DNA of 64,000 bases, from positions 1,922,001 through 1,986,000 of the forward strand of contig PYIU01000009.1 in the NCBI GenBank assembly GCA_003415625.1. Reading direction: 5' to 3'. Shown one piece after another: positions 29,800 through 43,893 of this stretch (its first letter is position 1; each line of letters starts with the position of its first letter). The notes under the pieces were generated by a model, which did no database searches, was not told the origin of the DNA, and saw only the letters and a list, made by a program, of their open reading frames with translations. Source of the stretch: Aquanectria penicillioides. Its lineage: Eukaryota; Ascomycota; Sordariomycetes; Hypocreales; Nectriaceae. A program made the position numbers and the translations under genes.

Positions 29800-30620
29800 A
29801 GGTACTTTTTATATTGCTTTTACTATATAATTACTACTATTATTTTTAAATTAAATAAAATAATAGCCTAAAAATATATAGCATTTAAATAGAGATCTAT
29901 CTCCTTCTTTAGCATTATTAATAAAGTAATAAAGTTAATAATAGCTTAATAAATAGCAATAGTAGCTAAAAACCTAAATATACTTTTTAATAGTTAAATA
30001 AAGAATAGGCCTTAAAGGTCTATTAAGCTTGCCTTTATAGTTATAATAGAAGTAATATATATAGTATAGGCCTATAGTAAAATAATATTGCTTTTTTAAT
30101 TAAACTTTACTATAGCCTTTAATTTAATTAATTATAAAAGGCTTATTATTACTTTCTATAATTAAGGCTATTTATAATAGTTATTAGTCTAGCTTTTTAG
30201 CTATCTATTTAAGCATTTAATATGCCTTTAGTTTAATAGTAAATCCTTTAAACCCTATAGCATTAAAGCTAGAGTCCTATAGGGATTGCCGCTCTTCTTT
30301 ATTCTCTTTATTCTATTTATATTAAGGCTTTATACAGCACTTAATAAAGTCCTTAAAATTATAGTAGTTAGATTTACTAATAATATAAATATATTTATAT
30401 TTAAAAGAGATACAATAAAGACTTAAGTTTAATTTAAAACTATATAAATAGTATATATATTTTAGGCCTTTATTAATAATATAATCTTTAAACCTATTAA
30501 GGCCTAGCTTTTCTATTTCTTTTACTAATACTAAAGGCATTAAGTTTAATTAACCCTTATTTATAATATAATTTAATTATAGAAATTATATTATTTTTTT
30601 AAATTATAGCTATATAAGAA
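29800..30620 (+). pseudogene. LINE reverse transcriptase remnant (clearest copy)
   Basis: One uninterrupted register, stops aside, spans about 30004-30380. It carries RP-stop-RSIKLAFIVIIEVIYIV, LNFTIAFNLINYKRLI (family GAFDxVxHxRLL), RVL-stop-GLPLFFILF (family VPQGSPLSPILF) and VVRFTNNINI (family GFADDINI). Each departure is explained by C-to-T or G-to-A, including both catalytic Asp to Asn. The antisense frame at 30322-30540 on - is a shadow of this block. Confidence 0.85.
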
Positions 30621-32768
30621 ACTACTTTAAGGCCTATATATCTTTAAGCTTAAGGAAAAACTTAAGTGCTAAAAGCAGGCCTTTACTGCCCTTATAGCAA
30701 GTATATAAAAAGTAAACCTTAAGGCTATCTATATAATATATATATATATAATTAAATTTATAATTGCTTATAGCGCTAATATATACTATTCCTTAATAAA
30801 AAGAGGCAGTAATCTAAAAGGGATTACTAAAGCTCTATTAATTAAATAGACTTAAGCCCTCTATACTATTAGGGAAGGCTATAAAGCTATTTTAATTAAA
30901 CTATTAAAAAGTAAGCTTAAAATCCTTTTATTAAATATATACTTTAATAAATAATTTATTTAGTTTTAAGGCTAGCTTTAAACTTAAGGCACTAAAAGAC
31001 TTATTCTCTTTATAATTGCATTAATAATGCATTAAATTTACTATTACTACTATAATAGCTTTTAGTATAAATTAATATAGAAATATAAAAAGTAGCTTAT
31101 TAATTAGCTTTTTAATAAAAAATATAAAAAAACTAAAAGTTAATTAAAAATTAAATATTAGCTAATTAAAGGCATTAATAGAAATAAGCTAAATATAAGT
31201 TTTATAAATAGTATATTAATAATAAAATAAAGGCAACTAAAATCTTTTTACTTTATATAAAAAAGAAAACTATTTACTTATATAAAGAACTTAAGAAATA
31301 TAAAAGCTTCTTATTTATTTAAATATAAATAAAATGCATTAAACTTTAGGGTTTCCTTTTCTAAAGAAAGGTCCTTAAGGTAAGTATGCTTTAATACTAA
31401 TATAAAGATACTATTAAAACAATTAGCTATATTATATTATACTATTTGCTTTACTTAAGCTAAAAGGAAACTTTATTTAATTTATTTTATAACTTTTTTA
31501 AGCTTAAATAATATCTATTTAAAGCCTAAATTATATATTGCTTTATTAAATACTTAATCTATTTATATATTATATTATACTATAAGCTAGCTATTAAGCT
31601 ATATTTAATTTAAAATATACTTACTTTTATATTGCCTCTATCTTTTAGTAACTCTTTTATTTAAGTGCTTTAACCCCTTTATTAAAAGGGAAGTTAATAT
31701 ATTTAAAAAAAACCCCTTTAAAAAGGGGAAAAAACTAGCCTACTATATAAATAATATACTAAAGCCTACCCTTTTTAATAGTTAAGTCTTTACTTTAGCT
31801 TTATTTAAACTCTATCTTTATTTATTATTGCATTTAATTTATACTTATCTATTTTAGTAATACTATTTACTTTAAGTTTATATTTTCCCTAAAAGATATA
31901 AAATCTATTTTATTCTTTTTACTATTTCCCTTTTTATTTTCTTTTTTACTATTTTTTTCTTTATCCCTTTTATCTTTAAGCCCCCCTTACTTTAATTCCC
32001 CTTTAGCTCTATTTAAGTTTAAGCTATTACTTAAAGAGTTATATTAGACTTTAGTTTTTACTATTAATATTAGCTAATATAAATCTATATTAGGACTAAT
32101 ACTATTTATTGCTGCTATTACTTTTAGGCATTATCTATCCTTAAGTAGCTTTAGCCCCCTTAATTAAAGAAAGCAATATAGCTATTAAGCTCTTAAAAGC
32201 TATAGCTATATAATTAACTCTATTAATTAGCTTATAGAGCTAATTAATACTAAAACCTATAATTAAGACTATAAGTATAGCTTAAGAGTATACTTAAATT
32301 GCTCTTCTTTTAGCTTAAATAGCCTTAGCCCTTAACTGCTAAAGCTTTTTTTTCTATAATCTATATTAGCATTATACTTATAGTAAAACTAAATTAAGCT
32401 ATACTTACTATAGCTATTCCTTTTTATAAAGCTATTATTAATATATAGGCATTAGCCTCTATTAAGTATAGCAATAGCTTATATAGCTTATATATATAGG
32501 TATAAGCTATATAGTTATTAGCCTTAATATCTATTAATAGTTAGTTTTTTATAGCTATAAAGAATAGAAACTATATATTAGCTTAGTTTTAGTATAGACT
32601 ATTCTCTTTATTTCTTGCTATTTATATAATATATATAAAATAGGGCAGATCCTACACTGCCCTTAGGGTTAGTATAGCACTTTTTATTTTAGTGCAGTTA
32701 GCTTAGTATTTTAGTATTTATTAATATTAGCAAAAATGCTATTTATAGCTATATTAAATATATATTGC

Positions 32769-32811
<43 letters not shown>

Positions 32812-32812
32812 G
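32769..32812. repeat. ATT microsatellite in the + strand LINE
   Basis: About 15 ATT units. It is the reverse complement of the AAT tracts in the - strand copies, at the same place in the element. Confidence 0.9.
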
Positions 32813-33363
32813 TTATTATCTTTAGCTATATACAATTAGTATAGAATAGCAATAGAAATAGCAATTAATGCTTATATAAGTTAAGTATTCTATATAAATA
32901 ATGCATTAGTAAAGTGCATACTTAAAGGCAATAGGAAGCTTTTATAAAGGTATATAAAGAAGGAAGAAAAGAAAAGGAATTAGGCATGCCTATAAAGATT
33001 AAGAAATAATAATAATAGCACTTAAATAGCTAGCAGCTGGCTGGCTGCTAGCTAGCAGCGCTAAAATGGCGCCTTACTCCCTATAATAGGCCTATAGTAT
33101 AGGCAATTTAGGCCTATTGTAGGCCTTACTTTTACTTTACTTATTAATCCTATAACTAAATAAATAGGATATTTTAGTAATAGTACTAAATTAACTTTTA
33201 ATTTAATGCTTTCCTATAGGGGACTTGCATTAGGTTTAATATTGTATTAAATAAAGGTTTTTATTTTATTAATATAGTTTTTTCCTTTATTTATATAGTA
33301 TAAAAGCACTATTTACCTTATAGGTCTATAGAGTATTAATAAATAAATAATAATATATATATT

Positions 33364-34702
33364 TTTTAAAATTTACTTTTTACTATTAATCTTTTTAAAT
33401 AATAAATTTAGTTTTATATTTCTATAAGTATTTATATTTATTAAATTTATATATATATATCTATATATAATTAATAAATTATAAATTATAAAACTTAATT
33501 TTACTTTTTAGTATTTTAATTTAAAAGTTTATTTATTAATAACTCTTTAAATATATTTTCTTTACTTTTAGAAATATAGCCTTAAATTTATACTTAAGAA
33601 TATTTCTATAAAAACTTAATACTTTAGGTAGGTTCTTTTAATAAACTTTTTATTTCTTTAAATTAAAATTTATTTAATTTTTTTATAATTTATATTTTAA
33701 TTTATACTTTTTATATTTAATTTTAATATATATTGCTTTAATTATAATAGTATTTTTATATTTTTTAAATAATATAGCTTTTATTTTTATAAAAAAGGCT
33801 TAATTAAGTTTAATTTATTCTTTTTATACGCTCATATTTAATATTAAAGGTATTAAGTATTTTTCTTTTTACTTTATTGCTAAAACTAAAAAGGTAAAAG
33901 CTAGACTTTTTAATAAAATTAAAAAGGGTTTAAACTATAATTAAGTATATTTTTTATTTTTAATTTATAGTTTATCTATATTCTTTTTCTTTTTAGTTTT
34001 TAAGTCTTTAATTATATTTTAAAGGCTTATTTTAATAGTTTAAAGCTTATTTTATAGTTAATTAATATTATTTATTTAATTAATTTACTTAATATTAAAA
34101 AAAGCTTTTATTTATATTTATATTTCTTTAAAGGTCTTTTTACTTATAGTTTTTTTTATTTTAATATTATTTATTAAAAAAAGGTTTTTTTATTAAAAAT
34201 AATATTTTAAGTTATATATACTTAATTAATAATTAAATTTTAAATATAAAAAAGGTTTTAAAAATTATATTCTATAAAATAATCTATTTAAGCCTTTAGG
34301 CTTATTTTAAATATAAATTAATTCTTCTTTAATTAAGTATCTTTAGTTATTATAAATAATTTATAATTAATTATCTTAAGGTAAGTAATTTATAGCTTGC
34401 AATCTTTATTTAAACTTTAAATTAATAAAAAAAAGCTTTTATATAGTATTTTTTACTTAAGTCTTTATTTTAAAGTTTAGTTTAATAAATATATTACTAT
34501 TCTTACTATTTTTAGCTATAGTTTAACTAATAAATTACTTTTAATTATAAAAACCTTTTTTTTATTATTCTTTTAAAATATTCTTTTAATTTATTTTATT
34601 ACTATATTTAAAGAGCACTTTTTTTATTGCTATTTCTTTTTAATTTAGCTATATATAAACTAAATTGCTCTTTTAAAGCTTATTATTTATTTCTATTATT
34701 TA
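33364..34702. mobile_element. Outer-element interior, third segment
   Basis: AT-rich DNA between the + strand LINE and Copia 2. No readable domain. It ends with ATTTA (34698-34702), which pairs with ACTTA after Copia 2. Confidence 0.5.
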
Positions 34703-34961
34703 TATAAATAATATATAGGCATATATAGAAACAGTTATAATAGGCAATATATATAATAGATTGATCTAAATTAATTAGGATTTATAAAAAATAGCTAAAT
34801 AATTATTATAAAATGCAATTATCTATTTATAGTATAGAGATTCCTTTATAAAGATATATAGCCTTAAGACCTAAGCCTATAAGGCCCCTAAAGTTAGCTT
34901 ATAGCTAGCTGCTATATTTATAGTAGCAATTACTTTTGCCTAGCTGCTATATCTATTAATA
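34703..34961. repeat. Copia 2 left LTR, 259 bp
   Basis: Same start and end sequences as the Copia 1 LTRs (TATAAATAATAT to CTATATCTATTAATA). Confidence 0.85.
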
Positions 34962-37900
34962 CTTTCTTTAAGCCTAATTAAGGGCTTATTTTTAAATGCT
35001 ATTATAAGGCTATTTTAACCTTTTTTATATATATATTCTTTATATAATTATAAAGTTATTTTTTTTTATTATTAAAGTAATTATTTACTTAAATAAAACT
35101 TTTTTATTGCTAAAAATAAACTTCTTTATTATAGCTAAAGGCATTACTATAAGCTTTTATAGGCACTATTTATATTTATTTTAGTGTTTTTAATATAGTC
35201 TTTCTTTTAATTTTAGCTTTAATCTTAAAGCATTAATAAAAAAGCAATATAATAGGCCTATTAATAGCTTTATAAATATATTAGTAATATTTTTAATAAA
35301 AAGAATATATTATAGTTTAATTATATTATTTTTAATAGCCTTTTTTATAAAGTAATACTATATTTAAATATAGTTTATATAGATATAGAATTTAAAGTTA
35401 TATATTAGCTTTATAGCGCTTTAATTATTTATAAAAATTATTACTAAAGCAATTAATAGGCTATTAAATTTCTTTATAAAGCCCTTTATTTATATAATTT
35501 ATAATACTGCCTTTATTAATATATAGTATTTAGCTTTTATTAAAAACTTTATTATAATCTTTTAATACTTATTAAATTATATAATTAAGCCTTTATTTAT
35601 AAAATTTTTCTTTTTTTAATTAATTATATTATTTTTAAATAGCTAATATAATTAAAGTTATAATAGCTATAAAGATTAAATAGATTACTATATAACTCTT
35701 TCTTAAGGCAGTAGTAATAAATAAAGTAATTAAGGCTCTTTTTAATATATTATAGCATTTCTTTTATAGCCTTAAGTTATTGCTTACTTAAGCTATTTAA
35801 AAAGTATACTTAAAGACTATATATAAAGGCTAAATTAGGCTAGCTTTACTATAAAAAATAGTTAACTTTTTCTATTATTAATATATATTCTTTACTAATA
35901 GCCTTTATATTAAGGATATTAATTGCTTTAATTAAATAATAGATTTCTATTTTTATTAATATATTTATAGCTTTATAGTTAAAGTATTTAAATTGCTTAA
36001 AGATACTTATTATATAGTCTTTTTATAATAGTATAAGCAATTTATTTTCTTTTACTATAATAACTATATTTAAAAAGAGCTTAAGAAATTTAAATAACTT
36101 TATTTTTATTTTTTATATAAATTTATTAATAAAGGTATTTATATTTTTATTATTATTAATAACTATAAGTATATTATTTATATATATAGCTATAATAATC
36201 TTTTTTATTTAATCTATATAAACTATAATATTGCTTTATAGCCTCTTAAGGCTTAATTTATTAAGTATTTTCTTTAGTTTCTTTTATTACTATTAGGCAC
36301 TTTACTTAAGGCTATATAAAGCTATAAGCAATTATATAATATACTTAATGCCTTATTTATAGCTTACTTTTTTAATTAAGTATTTATACTTTAAATCCTT
36401 AAAGAACTTATTAAATAAAGAAAAGGTTATAATATAAATATCTTTTTTTAGCTCTTTATTTAAATATATTATAATTATATTATTTTATAATAGCTTCTTT
36501 TTAATCTATATAATATAAATAAATAGCATTTTTTAAGAATTAGCTTTTATAGTTAAAAAGAAAGTCTTTTAGTAATTAATGCTTTTTTTTATATAAAGCT
36601 ATATACTATAAATTAAGCTTTATATATAACTATTATACTATTTTTATTTCTTTTATATTAATTTACTTATTTTACTATAAGTAATCTTTTGCTTTTTAGT
36701 AATTTCCTTTTTAAAATAAATTTAAATATACCTTTATTAATAAAGGCATAAATCTTTTTAAAGAATACCTCTTTTTAAAAATTAGCATTTAGCTAATTAA
36801 AAGTATTATAAACTATAGTTAGATTAGCATTAATGCAAGTAGCTAAAATTTACTTTTTTATAGCTATTACTAATATTATAAAGTATTTTTTAAAGTTATT
36901 AAATACTTCCTTTAGCTATAATTAAATAATCTCTTTACCTTTTGCTATAAGTAATAAAATAGACTTATAGAATACTATATATATTATTATAATAACTTTC
37001 TTTATTTTAAAGTTTTAAATTTATTATACTTTAGTTCTTTAAAATTTTATAAAAATTCCTTTTTAATTATAAAATAGCATTTTCTTAAATTTATTGCACT
37101 TTTTCTATTTAATATAAATAAATGCCTTTAATTTTAAAATCTATAAATATTTAATGCTTAATATATATTTCTTTTTTAAAATTAAATCTATAAAGTAAAC
37201 CTTATAAAAAGTCTTTTAATTTAATAATCTTATTGCTATAATATTAATAATATATATAATTATAAAAATAATCTCTTTTTATAGCTTAAAAGGGATATTT
37301 ATTGCTATTATTATACTCTTTACTTTCTTTTAGATTGTATAGTTTGCCTATTTAATAAAGTTATTCTATTTATAGCTATATAATAGTATAATAATTATAG
37401 GGATCTCTATCTTTAAGAGGAATTTATTAATCTTTCTATTAATAAATTTATAGCTACTATTAAACTATATCTTTTAAAATAAACTATAGGCTATAATAGT
37501 TTTAAATACTAAAAGATCTTTTTTTATTAAAGTAATAGTATTGCTTTTTTTTTAAGTAAATTGCTATAAAAGTAATAGCTTTTATTATTAATTATAAGCT
37601 TAAAATACCTTTTTTTATTATATATATATAGATTTAACTCTATAAGGTCTATATAAAGGAGATTAAGTATATAGTTTACTCTCTTTTATAGTATTTTTAG
37701 TAAGAACTTTATACTTTTAGTAAGCTTATAGTCTTTATAGGGTATATTAAGTAGCTTATAATTATTAAGCCTATTTTTTATAACCTTAAAGGTATAGTTA
37801 AGGGCTTTTTAATCTATATAAATAAGTCTTTAGTGCTATATTTTTACTTTAAACTATTCTATTTATATTAGCATTATTTTAAAAGTAAAGTAATAGCTTA

Positions 37901-39966
37901 TTATACCTTTTATTGCTTTAAGTAAAAACCTTTAATTAAAGATATTAAAGGTTATAAAGATCTTATTATTACTATTAAAGATTTTATTTTTAATTATATA
38001 ACTATTAAAAAAATAAACTTTTTTATTAAAGATTATATTTAATAGAAAATCTTTAATAAAAACTATATCTTTAAGTATTATAGTCCTTATTCTCTCTCTT
38101 TTTATAAATAGTATAATTACTACTATTTCTATAGCTATAGAATATATAATATTTCTATTTATAAGAATTAGCATTATTTTATTAAGTTTATATTATTTAT
38201 TTTCTTTAAATTATTTAAAGTTATTAATAGTATATATATTAGCTTTTAAGTCTTAAAGCTAATAGTCTTTTTAATTAATAAGGCCTAATTCTATAAATAT
38301 TAAAATAGTAATAAAATTACTATTTTTCTTTACCTTTAGTGCAATATTAATATTAATATTAAAGGGACTATATAATTGCTATTTTAATAGGCTAGAAATT
38401 ATTACTATAGCTATCCTTTTTATTAATAATCTTATAAAAGCATTACTAAAGAACTTTTTTACCTTTAAGCCTTTATAGTATATAAAAATAGTATTATTAT
38501 TATTATTAAAGTTATTTTTAGCTTTTTTTATATTTTTAGTATTTTATTTATTTAATTCTATATATAAAGTAATCTTTTTAATCTTTTTAATAGTTTTATT
38601 ATTATTATTTTTTTTCTTTAATCTTTTATTTTTATTGCTTTTACTTTTCTTTTATAAAAATAAATAGTTTTTTATAATATAACCTTTTTAATTATAGTTA
38701 AAGCATTTATTACTTTTAGGATCTTTTTTATAATTATTCTTTTTATTTAATTAAGTATTTATTTATATACCTTTTTTACTATTAAAATCTTTACTTTTCT
38801 TTTAAAAAGTTTATAAACTTTTAGCTTTATTAATAAAGTCTTTTTACATTTTATAAATAGATTAATATTTCCTTTTTTACTTATAATTGCATTAAAGTGC
38901 ATTTTATTTAAAAAAGACCTTTTTAATACTATTTATAAACCTTATCTTTTTTTAGTATTTAAAGAGCTTACTATTAGTTTTAATAATACTATTTACAATA
39001 TAATAAAAGTTATTAATATAACTTTAAACTCTTTATAGTTTCTTTAAAGTTAAGAACTTTAATTTTTAATAGAGATTAGCTAAACTTTATTAAAATCTTA
39101 TATTATTATACCTTTTTATTAATAGCTTAATAGCCTTTATATTAGTTTTTATTAAAAATAATAATAGCTTTAATTTCTATAAAACTACTATTTTTATAAT
39201 AATAATTAAATATATTTCTTTTAAATATAAAATCTTAATCTCTTTATACTATTTAATAATAATTATAGTATAAAAAAATATATCTTTTAAGTAATTTAAT
39301 TCTTTAATCCCTTAAGTATATTATCTCTTTTTATCTTAAAGTTAAAATTAATAAAATCCTTAATTTTAATTAATTATAAATTTATAATTTTCTTTTTGCT
39401 TAAAGCAAGCTCTATTAATATTTTTTTATTCCTTAAAAAACTAAATATTTTACTTAAAGCTTTTAATAGCTTCCTTAAGGTATAGAAAAGTTAGCTTTTT
39501 TAATACTTAAAGCTTTTATTTTTATTATTTTTTACTTTAAATTTTAATTTATCTTTAAGCTATATTTTATATTTAATCTTTAATTTATTTTTAGTCTTTT
39601 AATTAAAATACTTTTATAGTTTTTATATTTACTATATTATCTTTATTATTTATTATATTATAATACTTAAATTTAATTAAACTTTCTATAAATTCTATTT
39701 AATAAGCTTTATTAATCTTTTAAAAGGGAATAAAAGATCCTTAAGATTATTTTCTTTTTTAATAGAATCTTCTTTATTATTAGTTTATTTAATTGCTTTA
39801 ATAGTAAGGATTAACTTTAAGGCTAGCTTTAAAGCTATTACTTAAGTCTTAAGACCTTAATTAATTAATTTTATAAATATTAATTTTAAGAAATAAACTT
39901 TAAATTAATTTAAACCTTTTAAATAGCTATAATTTCTTTTTAAATTAAAGCTTTAGGCTTATAATC

Positions 39967-40225
39967 TATAAATAATATATAGATATATATAGAAATAGTT
40001 ATAGTAGGCAATATCTATAATAAATTGGTTTAAATTAATTAAGATTTATAAGGAATAGCTAAATAGTAGTTATAGAATGCAGTTATCTATTTATAGTATA
40101 GAGATTCCTTTATAAGAATATATAGCCTTAAGACTTAAGCCTATAAAGCTCCTAAAGTTAGCTTATAGCTAGCTGCTATATTTATAGTAGCAACTACCTT
40201 TATCTAACTGCTATATCTATTAATA
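39967..40225. repeat. Copia 2 right LTR, 259 bp
   Basis: Equal in length to its partner and to both Copia 1 LTRs. Followed by ACTTA. Confidence 0.85.
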
Positions 40226-40230
40226 ACTTA

Positions 40231-42387
40231 AAGTTTAATTCTATATTTTATTTTTAATATTTTAGTAAAGTTTTATAGTATTAATAATAATTATTTTTCT
40301 TTTTAATTTTTAAAATAATAGTTTTAATATATTTTTAATATATAATTTATTATAATAGTATATAAAGAAAGGTTTATTATATTAAATTAAAAATTATAAA
40401 AGTTTAAAGAAATTTATTCTTTAAGAATTAAGCTTTATATTTATAGTTTATAGTGCTTTTAGTATTTTATTTTATTTAATTTATAAATATTATATTTAAC
40501 TATTATTAGGCCTTTAATCTTTATATTAATAGTATAATTAATTAAGTATTTTAATGCTTTAAGTTTTAAATAATTTAATTAATAGTACTATTTTATAGCT
40601 TTTATTTATTATAAATATTTTAATATCTATAAATTATAATGAAGTTTATTTATTATAAATAAGCTTTATTTTTAAGTAATAGGCTTATAATTTAAAATAT
40701 ATTAATTATAGATAATCTTTAATTTATATAAAGGTTGTTTATTTTTATATTTTAATTTTTTATTTTAATTTTTTTTAATTTTATTAATAATTATATTAAT
40801 AAAGTCTTTTTAATAAAATTAAATTTATTTTAATTTATAAATAATAAGTAATATACCTTAAAATAAAGAAATAAGCTTTACTTTATAGATTTTAAACTTT
40901 AATTTTTATATTTTTATATTTTAAAATTAAAAGGTTTTTTAATTTAATAAAAATAACTTTATTAAATAAAGTTAATTTAAAATTTTTAAAAAAAAATTTA
41001 TTATTAAAAATATATAATATTATCTTTAAATTAAATATAATTAAGATTTATAATAAATATTTATTATATAAAATAAAGAAAATAGCTATAAAATTTAAAA
41101 TTAAAATTTATAATATTAATTATTAATTTAAATTTTTAATTAATTATATAATTTATTTTTTAAGCTTTTTATATAGTTTTTAAACTTTAATTTAATCTTT
41201 TAATTATATTTTCTATTTTTTATTTATTTACTTTTATCTTTTTATTTATTTAAATATATTTTTAAAAAATACAATTTAATACTTTTAAATATTAGCATTA
41301 AAGTATAATTTACTATATAAAATATAATAATTATTTTCTTTTAAAGTTTATTTTTATTTTTTTAATTTAAATTATTTAAATTATAAGCTTTTTAAATAAA
41401 AATACTTTTTAAAAGGTAGTTTTAAGCCTTAAAATATTAATTTAAAGTTCTCTTTTTATATTAAAGCTTTATATTACTTTTTTTAGTTTTCTTTCTTTTT
41501 TTAATTTTATATTTAAAACTTAAAGTAAAAGTAATTAATATATAAATACTTTTTTTAATAATATCTTTATATTATACTTTAATAATTTAAAGAAATATTT
41601 AAAAGTAACTTTTAAAATATTATTTTAAATCTATAAACTATATATTTAAGTATAAAGCTTTAGTAATATTCTTTATAATTATAATCTTTATAGATTATTT
41701 TTAATTAATAATTTAATTTTATTAAATAATTTTAAAGTTTAATGTTTATTTTAATACTTTAAAATAGTATTTTTAAGCTTATTTTCCTTTTAATATATTA
41801 TTAATTCTATATATAGCTTTAAGGTTATAATAGAATTTTATAATATTATTATTATTATTATCTTTATTTATTATAAATAAATATATTTAAATATTATAAA
41901 GGCTTATTTTCTTTATTATTTAATTAAAGATATTATAGATTTTATTTATTTTAATTTTATATTTTTTTAATTATAGTAAAATATTATAAGCTTATATTTT
42001 AATAATTTTTAGTCTTTAAAAAGTATTTTTATTTTTATAATTATTTATTATTTTAAATAAATAAGCTTTATTATTAAGCTTTTAGCCTTAATTCTTTCTT
42101 TTATATAATATTTTATAGAAATAAGTATTATAGGCTTAAAAATTTAAATAGTTTTAAATTAAAAAGAGTCCTTAAGGATTTTAAGCTTTTTAATTTATTT
42201 TATTATAATTTTTACTTTATAGCTTTATTTAAAGGTCTTTTAATTATTTAAATTATTAAAAATATAGATCTTTAAAGTTATTTTATATATTTAATTTAAA
42301 ATTAAAATATATAGTTTATTTCTTACTTTTAAAGCTTAATTAAATAGTTATAGCTATATTAATAAATATAGCTTTAAGACTTTTAAT
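40231..42387. mobile_element. Outer-element interior, right segment
   Basis: 2.2 kb of AT-rich DNA reaching the right LTR. I could not identify integrase, chromodomain, primer-binding site or polypurine tract by eye. Confidence 0.5.
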
Positions 42388-42609
42388 TATTAAATTAAAT
42401 TAGTTATATAATTATATATATTCTTTTTATTTTTGTTCTTTTTAGCCTTACTTTATTGCTTAGGCTCTAAAAGAGGGGTTGGGCTGCGCTAGACCTAATA
42501 AAGCTATAGTGTATTTATATAACTTTCATTTAATTATTTTAAGCTTTATTTCTATAATCTAAAGTATATACTGATATTTCCCTATATGCACAATACCTTA
42601 AGTTTAATA
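42388..42609. repeat. Right LTR of the outer element (222 bp)
   Basis: Direct repeat of 2694-2915. Here the first part is mutated (TATTAAATTAAATTAG against TGTTGAACCGAACCAG) and the last part is preserved (GATATTTCCCTATATGCAC), the reverse of the left LTR. Each LTR is therefore better preserved on its outer side in one case and its inner side in the other. Followed by GTACT. Confidence 0.85.
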
Positions 42610-43893
42610 GTACTTACTTAAGCAAGGGCAGGTTAAGTATATAATTGCTAGTAGAATTATATTTATGCATTATTATATTTAAATTAAATTATTTATAAGC
42701 TATTAAATCTAAATATTTTATTTAAGAAAAAGATTTTTTACTATTAAATTCTTTTAATAGCTATAAGTTTTTAATAATTATAAAATTTAATTTAAAATTT
42801 AATTTAAAATTTAATTAAACTATTAAATTTTAATTAAATTATTAGCTTTTTATTAAGTTATTAACTTTTAATTAAATTATAGCTATATAATTATATAAAT
42901 AAATTATAGTTATAAAACTATAAATAATAATAATAAACCATTAATAATATATATAATATATTGATTTATTTAATTATTATAATAACTATTAAAATTTTAA
43001 TATAAATTTAATTGTTTTTTTAATATAAAAAAAGTATTTTAAATTAATAATAATAGCTATATTATAAAATACTAAATATAAATAAATAAATTAATAAGCT
43101 ATATATAATTAAGTAAGATTTTAAGTAAAGAAAGACTTTTAGGCAGCTAATACTATGCACAGCTAGGCAGGATTTTAGGCAGATAACCCATTATTAGCTA
43201 TATGCAAATTTAGCGGTGCCTTTTACTTACCCTAACCCTATGCAATTGGTCAACTCTGCCTAGAACCATGTCCTCAACACCCCCCGGCCGCGTTGGTAGG
43301 TATCCTTGGCCTCAGGTACCTATTCAGGCCTCAATACTTCGGTACTCGGTACGTACTCTGAGTACTCCACAAAGAGGCCAACGACCCCCTTACCTCAGCG
43401 GTCTCATCTCATCGCTCGGGTGGAGCCTCTTCTCCGTCTCTACCGGCGTACATTTCGTGCTTTCAACCTCCACTATTCTGCCTAAGGTACCGCCTTCCAC
43501 TACGGATCCCACCTCCAAGAAAATGGCGGCGAGCTCCCACCTCTGATACGAACCTGTTGCTCCACTCCACCAACCTTCTTGTCGCTTTGTTACTTCGCCT
43601 GAGACCTGGAGCTGTCCTAATCTTCTGGTAGCAGCCATCGAAGACGGCCTACTCGGCTGGAACGAGGAGATCCCTCGTCTCAATCGTGCTGTTGGTGTTT
43701 CGGTGTTGGCGTCGTTCTCGCCCACGTAGCCAGCCCCAAATGCCTGCCAGCGATTTGAGCATCGACTTTGTGTTATAGTGTTGAATCTCTCAGCCATGCT
43801 ATCTGACTCCCAGGCCATGAACGATCGTCATCTATCAGCGTTGCCCTCTTTGAATTCCCCGCCTTTGTTTGTTCTTCCTGATACCCCGTTGTC
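42610..43893. other. AT-rich shoulder (to about 43140), then promoter/leader region of the OGT gene
   Basis: AT-rich sequence continues for 530 bp past the right LTR and then switches within a few tens of bases to balanced composition. It may be host DNA mutated by spread of RIP, or a fragment of another repeat. From 43190 on the DNA is C/T-rich, as in fungal promoters and leaders. Open frames at 43268-43546 (+) and 43390-43818 (-) have no recognisable content. Confidence 0.5.

Larger units (their letters stand above)
26758..33346 (+). mobile_element. LINE full-length copy (copy 5), + strand, best-preserved
   Basis: A 6.6-kb element between 17-bp duplications (26741-26757 and 33347-33363). 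The exact boundary is blurred by low complexity. In + orientation it shows, in order, zinc knuckles (27.85-28.05 kb), an endonuclease (28.4-28.95 kb), a reverse transcriptase (29.8-30.6 kb), a C-terminal region with LINE-like character to about 31.2 kb, a long 3' untranslated region with an ATT tract, and a TAAA-type tail (TATTAATAAATAAATAA, ending about 33350). I-type/Tad-like LINEs of fungi have this layout; the clade assignment is inference. Stops interrupt all frames. Confidence 0.85.
34703..40225 (-). mobile_element. Copia LTR retrotransposon 2
   Basis: A second copy of the Copia family without the 382-bp insert: 5523 bp with 259-bp LTRs at 34703-34961 and 39967-40225. The flanks are ATTTA (34698-34702) and ACTTA (40226-40230), a duplication that differs by one C-to-T. 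It has the same gene order on - as Copia 1: a knuckle remnant near 38.68-38.72 kb, an integrase-like frame at 37932-38174, and RT near 36.1-37.3 kb. It is more uniformly mutated than Copia 1. Confidence 0.85.

Noticed and set aside
43216..43233. Telomere-like CCCTAACCCT
   Set aside because: Fewer than two repeat units, inside a promoter region with genes on both sides; no subtelomeric context.
43268..43818. Open frames on both strands upstream of the OGT gene
   Set aside because: Overlapping frames in C/T-rich leader DNA, low-complexity composition, no family recognised.
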